From Marsupella aquatica (lineage: Eukaryota; Marchantiophyta): DNA of 64,000 bases. Within the stretch, counting starts at the first letter, position 1; each line of letters begins with the position of its first letter. The notes below the pieces were generated by a model. That model ran no database searches. It was given only the letters and a program-made list of their open reading frames with translations, and was not told the DNA's origin. Shown piece after piece: positions 57,941-64,000 of the stretch. The stretch covers positions 16,306,001-16,370,000 of the forward strand of contig OZ316891.1 in assembly GCA_973895155.1 (NCBI GenBank), given 5' to 3'. Both the position numbers and the translations under genes were made by a program.

Positions 57941-57961
57941 TGACTCAGTCAGAAGGAGTCA
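57941..57961. promoter_or_regulatory. bZIP-type site in LTR B
   Basis: TGACTCA at 57941-57947 is kept; the partner reads GGAGTCA, one base off the pair in element A. Confidence 0.35.
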
Positions 57962-58365
57962 TTTTGCTATTTGTGTGTCGCATTAACTTGTGTGAAGAGT
58001 GCCCACATCAACCAGAAGGAAGGAAAGTAAACAAGGGAGTGAGAGTTGGATGTGTCGAGTTGAGAGAGGTCTTAGCGGCTTAACCAAGCCTATTGGGGAT
58101 CATTCCGGCGGTGGAATCCAAACATACCTAACCAGAAGGAGAGGAAGACAAGGGAAGGCCTAGATTAGGCCGGCTACGTATCTCATGACCCGATGAAGGA
58201 TCTGTCCAGTATATGTGTGTAAAAGGCTAATAGTAATAAGAGGAGGAGGTTAGCAGCGTCCCATGCCGCTAAACCGCGGAAACGGCCTCGCCAAGCGCGA
58301 AACCTACGGGAATCGGCTTGAGCTGGGGGGTTTCTTGGGTTAAGGGAGCCATGGGACGCACCACA

Positions 58366-58370
58366 GGTTG
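58366..58370. repeat. Target-site duplication of solo LTR B, right copy
   Basis: GGTTG, matching 49968-49972. Confidence 0.92.
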
Positions 58371-59624
58371 CATGATATCTAGCCATACTGCTAGCTTACC
58401 TTTGTCAATCTCAATGCCCTTCCTTGATACCTTGTGACCTAGTAGCACCCCCTCGGTTACTACAAAGAAACATTTATCTGGGTGTAACTTGAGACCTATC
58501 TCTCTGCATCTCATGAAGGTTTTCCTGAGGTATTTAGCATGTTTCGATGCCTTCCCGAATACTGCAAAGTCATCAATGAAGATTTCCATGAACTTTCTCA
58601 AGTAATCATGAAAAATGTTCACCATCAATCGTTGGAACATAGCTGGTGCGTTGCAGAGTCCAAACGGCATACGATTGAAGACATAGATCCCCCATTCCGT
58701 GATGAAGGCTGTCTTGATTTGGTCTTCCTGCTGAATCCTGATTTGGTTATAACCAGAGTACCCATCCATGAATGAATATAGTTCATGACTGGCTACCATG
58801 TCTAGTACCATATCAGTAAAGGGTAAGGGAAAATGGTCTTTTAACGTCGCTTCATTCAGCTTCCTGTAATCCTGACAAACCCGGATCTTGGGTTTACCAT
58901 CGGGTCCAGCTTTCTTGGGAACTATCACAATTGGAGACACCCAGTCTGAATGCAGGACTGGAGTGATGAATCCAGCTTCCACTAGTTTGTCGATTTCCAT
59001 TTTGACCAGCAGGGAATACTTCGGGTTCATCCTTCGAATTGGTTGTCTGAATGATTTGGCTCCTAACATGAGATCAATTTGATGTTCCCCTAATGTTGGA
59101 TCTACTCCCTTTAGATCTTGGTGACTCCATGCAAACACATCCTGAAATTCAATCAGTAAGTCACTGATCTCTTTCTCAAGCTCAGGTGCTAGGTCTCTCC
59201 CTAAGTTTAGTTCCCTTCCTTCTCCTAAGTCGAGCTTCCAGTATTGCCGTGCTTGGATCATATTAATCTGCTTCTTCAAATTCGGGTCCAGCTCGGCTTC
59301 CAGCCTCTCTAGTCTCATACCTCCATAAACTGGAATCTCGGCTGTACTAGTCGAATCAGTTTCTCCCTTGGTGCCCACAGACTGTCCCCTTGCCGGCCTA
59401 TTCGGTTTTGAATTGGTAGTCGGTTTTCCTTCCTACCTCGGCTCTGGATTCTGTCTGTGCATCTCATCCACCTCTTGCTCCTGAGGGTCAGGCCGCTGTG
59501 CTCTCCCGGCTTCTAATAGGGCCTCAATTTGTTCTGCCCTTGTAATCGGCTTGTATGCCGATCCCTTGGTATTTAATTCCTTGCCGATGATCGATGGCGT
59601 TGTGGACCCCGTCGGCTCTACCAC
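58366..59624 (-). pseudogene. Pol of element C, part 1: N-terminus and RT
   Basis: Frames 59624-59433 and 59378-58366 give the pol N-terminal linker (SIIGKELNTKGSAYKPITR) and RT with FMDGYSGYNQIRI and FIDDFAVFGKASKH, ending KLAVWLDIMQP where LTR B begins. A stop near 59433 separates the two frames. The pol frame is -1 to the protease frame, as in element A. Confidence 0.87.
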
Positions 59625-60764
59625 AACGCCTGCAGAAAATCCACCGTCACGGGTATAGCTCCCCCCTTAGCCGTTCCATCCAACTGGCTTACTTCTTGTG
59701 CTTCCTCCGGAATTGCAGCTAAAAAGGTGGACTCTATGGCAAAGCAGTCCTCGGCTTCGTCTTCACAATCCTTCAAGTCATTCTCCATAGGTTCTTGCCA
59801 TAGTCCGCTAGGGGATACCTCTGGTCCAAAGACACTTTCTTCGGTTTGGTCAGCGAGGCATTCTAACCATCGCACCTCATCGGCTGATTCCAGTCCACTG
59901 TCGTACCCGTCTACCTCCCTGATGTTTCTTCTACGGTCATCCTTGGTATCCCAGGATACCGTGATAGAGGGGGTCCCAAAAGTGAACTCCTTCTTACCCC
60001 AATCCTCTATTACCTTGGCTAGGTATAGCCACGGTCTACCAATCAATAGCCAAAATGACGTAGGATTTACCGGCTTCATTACTACATAGTTAATGCTAAA
60101 GAAGATACCTCCTATCTCTGTCTTGATGCTGGTTAACACTCCCGTGGGAATGACCTGATACCCATTGGCCATGTTCAACACTCTTCCAGTCATTTTTGGT
60201 GTTAGACCCCATCCTTTTGCTGTTGAGTCAATCATAATACATACCCCGGATCCTCCATCAATGGGTACCCGTAGTAATATTTCTCCTTGAATCATTAATG
60301 GTAAAGCTGGGGCTCCTTGATCTTCTTCTATCATCAGCACGTCGGATTTGGTTGCTACCTTGGGTAATCTCGGCTTGCCGAGAATAGCCTTCCTTAATTG
60401 CTTCTGGAAGTACGGGCTATTTTTCAGTAGTTGACCAACTGTTGCCGAGACTCTAGACTCTAGCACATCTTTAGCCAGGTCATAGGGAACAATCGGCTTC
60501 TCCTCCGGTGGTGTCTCCATCTTGGCTTCGGCCTGTTTTTTCATGCTAGTCCCCACAGCCGTTGGATCTTCCGAAGCAAACAATGCTTTTGCTCGTTTCA
60601 TATCCTTGGCTATGGCTTCAATATTCTCCAAGGTTTCTAATTCTCGCAGTTGTTCCTTAACACTAGCCGTGATAGATGGGTAGAACAACTTAGGGTGGTC
60701 TCGATTGAAGTCGCTATCCTGTGAAGGATTGGGCTCACTGGTGGGCTCATGGCTTACCTGTGTT
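59618..60764 (-). pseudogene. Gag-pro linker and protease of element C
   Basis: It is open from the LINE junction to a TAG at 59620-59618, where element A has CAG and continues 15 more codons. The protease motif VPIDGGSGVCIM and the downstream LLIGRPWLYLAKV are present. The upstream part includes SHEPTSEPNPSQDSDFNRDH. It is separated from gag by the LINE. Confidence 0.85.
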
Positions 60765-63434
60765 GACGGTAGGGGGAACAACAGCCCTTAATACAGGGAC
60801 AACAACAGCACACTAGCGAGCCACAAAGAGAGCCCAAAAGCACAAAAGAGAGCATCAAAGCCCCAGGGAGAGCCCCCCCTCAAAGAAGGGAAATAACACC
60901 GATCAAGAGAGCACCCATGCCCTTCCCACAGCAGCCCCCCAAAAAGCAGACCCCTCAATCAGCAACGCCGCCGCTAGAGGGCACCAAGAGAATCCTGTCC
61001 CCATCCCGTCTCAGCCAGATTTGCCTCGTTCCCCGCAACCATTCCTGAGCCCGGTTCAACCGAGAGCGACGCCGCCCAAAGCGTAAACCAGCCCCAACCG
61101 CATGGATGTGATTGGCAGTCTCAGCAAGCATCAGGCCCAAGTCAAATGAACGTCCCACCTTGTCAGAGAACATATGTTCATTTCTTCCCAGCCAAATCAT
61201 CCAGAGAGTCTGATATACACAAAAGATCCTAGCAGTGTGAATAGGCTCCGGTCCTGTCGATGCATCAAGAATAGCCAGCAGACCACCTCCAATGGGTAAG
61301 CGAAGCTCCGTCAAAATCCTGTCACACATCCTCCAGCAACATGAGGCATGGGAACATTCAATGAACAAATGTTGCATCGTCTCCAAGACCCCACAGCAAA
61401 GCTTGCAATTCCCAGTACCAGCCTGGATACGGAGGGCCCGTTGACCAGTAAACAATCCACCAACCAGGATCCGCCAGATAAAGGTTTTTGCCCTGCAGGA
61501 GAGGTCAGAAATCCACAGCTTCTTCCATCCAATGCACCATTCAATTTCCGACCGGTGTGAGGACCAGCACCTATTAAGCAGCACATGAAGGCTCATCTTG
61601 GGTCTCAAGAACTGGTAGACCCTGCAGTTGGTGATCTGAAAGTCCTTGAGAGGTTCTGCCCTATCAGACCAGCGCCACTGTCTAGCCGGAGGATCCCTGT
61701 CCCACCTGCAGGCAGTTGACTCCCAAATTCTCCCTAGGAACGCTCTAGCCAGCCCTCTGTGCTCCCCCGTGAATCCTCGCAGCACCTGCCCCCTAAGCGG
61801 AAGGTCTTTCCAGCCCCCTGTCTCCACCGACCATCCGTCCTGAATTGATCTCATTCCCAAGCGTCCACAAATAGCAGTGACTCCTACAATGTCCACATTT
61901 GGCAATGAATTGAAATCTACCATACATCTAATTGCATCGTTAATGCTCCAGCGTCCAGGGGCACCATATCTCCCAGGACAAAAAGCCAGATGGGCACGCA
62001 GCTCCTCCCAAGCCTTCCATAGACCACTTGTATACCTGAGACCACCGCCTGCCCTAGGAGTACAGAGCAGAAGCCTATCCTTGAACGTGTAATTGTTTCT
62101 TCTGATCACCTTGTAATTCAACCATCCCATTAAAGATAAGTTGGCTGCCAGCATCTTCGACCATTCCCTGTCTGGATACTCTAGGGCCTTAGTGAACCAT
62201 TGTGATAATAATGCATTGGAGTGGCTTCTGAAGTCCTTGAATCCCAGGCCGCCCTCTATTTTTGGAAGTGTCAGCTTGTCCCATGCCACCAGCGGAATTT
62301 TCTTCCCACCTGCAGGATTATATCCCCATAGAAAATCTCTACTGAGGGCAATGAGTTTCTTGGCCAGACCCGCTGAAGCCTGAGGTGCATCACATGGTAG
62401 ATTGGGATGGCCTGGAGCACGTGTTTGACCAATAAGGTTCGACCTGTGAAAGAGAGGAGCTTATTTGTCCAGGATGACAGTCGTGAGCTGATTTTATCTA
62501 GGCAGAATCTGTGCAGTTGCTCAGTCTTCAGCCCGGCCCCCAAGGGAGCGCCCAGATATTTCTGAACCTCCCCCATTGCACTCACTTGACAGCCAGAGTA
62601 CAGCAGCCAATCCGGGATGACCTCAATTGCCAAGGGAATCACCACAGATTTTCGTAGGTTCAGCTTTGCTCCAGAACCCATTTCATAACATGCAAGTGCA
62701 GTTTGTGCCTGGGTGAAAGCTTCCTCCGTGGCAGGAATGAACATTCCAACATCATCTGCGAATAATCTGTAGCATATTGTGAGTGTGTCCGTGATTGACA
62801 GTCCACTAAGTCTCCCAGCCTCCATCTCCGCAGCTAAGAAGTCCATCAGCGGTTGTGTCGAGATGACAAAAAGTAGGGGCGACAAGGGGCAGCCCTGTCT
62901 CACCCCCCTCTTAAGCTCAATCATACTCGTCGCAAAACCATTGACCATTGCCTTCGAGAAAGATCCAGCCAACAGAGCCCGTACCAGTGTGATAAAGTGG
63001 CCACTTATTCCCAGTAAGTGCATTGTGTCCCATATGTATTCGTGATTCACCCTGTCAAAGGCCTTTTCGAAATCCAACTTCAAGAAAAGTGCCTCCGTCT
63101 TCTTGTGCTGTATCCAGTCACATGTGAGCCAGGCCAGTGAGATGTTTTCCAGAATGTGGCGCCCCTGTATAAATCCGGTCTGTTGGGGGCTGATTATCTT
63201 GTTCATGATTTCTTGTAACCGCAATGCCAGGATCTTAGCAATGACTTTGTACGTTGTGTTCAACATTGTAAGGGGACGCCAGTCCTTCAGTGATCTCTTA
63301 TCAGGCTTCTTCGGAATGAGCTTTATTATCCCTTCTTTTAACGCACTATCAATCTCTCCTGTCATCCAGAATTCTTGTATCATTTCCACCAAGTCCTGTC
63401 CCAGAAACTCCCAGCATGCGCGCAGTACTTCTGC
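60765..63434 (-). mobile_element. 5'-truncated LINE in gag-pro of element C
   Basis: The minus strand starts inside RT (63434; LRACWEFLGQDLVEMIQEF) and reads PDKRSLKDWRPLTMLN, KLDFEKAFDRVNHEYIW, LKRGVRQGCPLSPLLF and the catalytic FADDVGMF. It then runs through the RT thumb and, after a frameshift near 62280, zf-RVT (CKLCCGVLETMQHLF) to a stop at 60955 and a 3' UTR. It is close to the LINE at 18884. The frame is largely intact. About 75 bases of gag-pro present in element A are missing at the insertion, and no poly(A) tail is seen at the 60765 end. Confidence 0.85.
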
Positions 63435-63998
63435 CCCTTCCCTTTATTTTTGGCCAGCCCATCCCACCTTTCCTTCCTTCTGGTTGATCGAGTAGAGACC
63501 CGGTAGCAATCATGATCTAAATCCTCTTCTGAGAAGGTTGATAGGGCTTCGGCCTCATCATCAGATGGTACGAACTCTGCCTCGGCATCCGCTTGCCATC
63601 CTAGCTCGATGTGGTTGATTTGAACTCCTCCGGGGGTAGTACCTGGCGGTAAGACCTTAACTGGCAAGAGCTTATGATTTGCGGCCAGGCCTGCCAACCA
63701 AGTAGGACATTGTCCTAGCATGTGACCCTCCTGTCTACATCCCATACATAGCTGAGCTGGTTGTCCATCACCCTGTTTGCGTGTATTCGGGCACTCTCTA
63801 GCAAAATGGCCAGGTTGACCACAGTTATAGCATGCCGCAAATCTCTGTACATTCGGCCTAGGAGGTACTGACGGGTTCTGAATAATCCGAGGATACATCT
63901 CTCCCGGGTTGTTCCTTAATCCTGACCACAGAGATGCAGGTCTGTTGGATAGGTCTCGTGCTCCAGTCTCACTGATGCCGAAAACACTATCAGCGGCA
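63435..63998 (-). pseudogene. Gag C-terminal part of element C, open at window edge
   Basis: The minus strand has the second and third knuckles intact (CYNCGQPGHFAREC, CMGCRQEGHMLGQC) followed by FVPSDDEAEALSTFSEEDLD. It keeps the 16 bases missing from element A. It continues into the right edge upstream and is cut by the LINE at 63434. Confidence 0.87.
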
Positions 63999-64000
63999 TC

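Larger units (their letters stand above)
49973..58365 (+). repeat. Element B: solo LTR, 8.4 kb, with internal tandem duplication of the ORF
   Basis: It starts TGTGATGCC (49973) and ends GCACCACA (58365), the same ends as the LTRs of element A, and is flanked by GGTTG. No PBS, gag or pol follows inside, so it is a solo LTR left by LTR-LTR recombination. It is 3.76 kb too long because 50176-53940 is repeated as 53941-57699. Both joints lie at a shared GGATC. It is inserted antisense in the pol of element C. Confidence 0.9.
44438..63998 (-). mobile_element. Element C: older Ty3/Gypsy element of the same family, interrupted, open at window edge
   Basis: Minus-strand order from the right edge: gag (63998-63435), a LINE insertion (63434-60765), gag-pro and protease (60764-59618), RT (59624-58366), solo LTR B (58365-49973), RT end/RNase H/integrase (49972-48248), assembly gap, then the U3 ORF part of a 3' LTR (48147-44438) that is cut at 44438. 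All parts align with element A but with many more substitutions, stops and indels, so it is older. Its 5' LTR is outside the window. Confidence 0.88.

Noticed and set aside
49953-58390. A 20-base imperfect repeat flanking solo LTR B, first read as an unusually long target duplication
   Set aside because: The bases beyond GGTTG on the left are the LTR start TGTGATGCCTAG, which happens to resemble the pol target. The real duplication is the 5-bp GGTTG.

Overview
The window is nuclear DNA of a land plant with a repeat-rich genome. Evidence: an intron-bearing plant-type O-fucosyltransferase gene, Ty1/Copia and Ty3/Gypsy elements with plant-type domains, and LINEs whose ORF1 has the plant DUF4283-like plus zinc-knuckle layout. 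The sequence does not settle the lineage. A 100-N block at 48148-48247 marks a draft-assembly gap.

Layout. 1-552 (minus): first exon of an unidentified gene running off the left edge. 1440-3053: two Helitron-like segments, each with an 18-bp minisatellite next to its 3' end. 5235-5420: a long imperfect foldback. 6684-10540 (plus): a complete nine-exon O-fucosyltransferase family gene, 643 codons. 10541-14670: intergenic with small repeats. From 14671 to the right edge nearly everything is nested transposable elements.

Nested region. A Copia element (minus; pieces at 18059-18883, 24710-24750 and 40269-41475) was entered by a LINE (18884-24709, plus) and by a 15.5-kb Ty3/Gypsy element, here element A (24751-40268, minus, 5-bp target duplication CAACT). 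A related older element C (minus, 44438 to the window edge) is split by a solo LTR of the same family, element B (49973-58365, plus, target duplication GGTTG), and by a 5'-truncated LINE (60765-63434). Two more LINE fragments lie at 14671-15725 and 42176-44437.

Main discovery. The LTRs of this Gypsy family are about 4.65 kb and each contains, in its 5' (U3-side) part, a long sense ORF of about 1,176 codons, here called the U3 ORF. It encodes a basic N-terminus, a globular domain resembling plant mobile or plant-transposon domains, a coiled coil of roughly 270 residues, a KKKRK nuclear-localisation-like motif and an E/A-rich tail. In the genomic RNA this would read gag-pro-pol-U3 ORF, topologically like MMTV sag. 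The two LTRs of element A carry different, private nonsense changes, so the ORF was open when the element integrated. Element B is a solo LTR enlarged to 8.4 kb by an internal 3.76-kb tandem duplication of the ORF. Its first copy keeps frame across 3.6 kb but has eight TAG stops, all at positions where relatives have glutamine codons.

How the parts work together. Element A has a primer-binding site, a gag with three zinc knuckles, a protease in the gag frame, and an RT-RNaseH-integrase ORF in the -1 frame whose last codons cover the polypurine tract and end inside the 3' LTR. Gag of this copy is broken by a stop and a 16-nt deletion, so this copy is probably not autonomous now.
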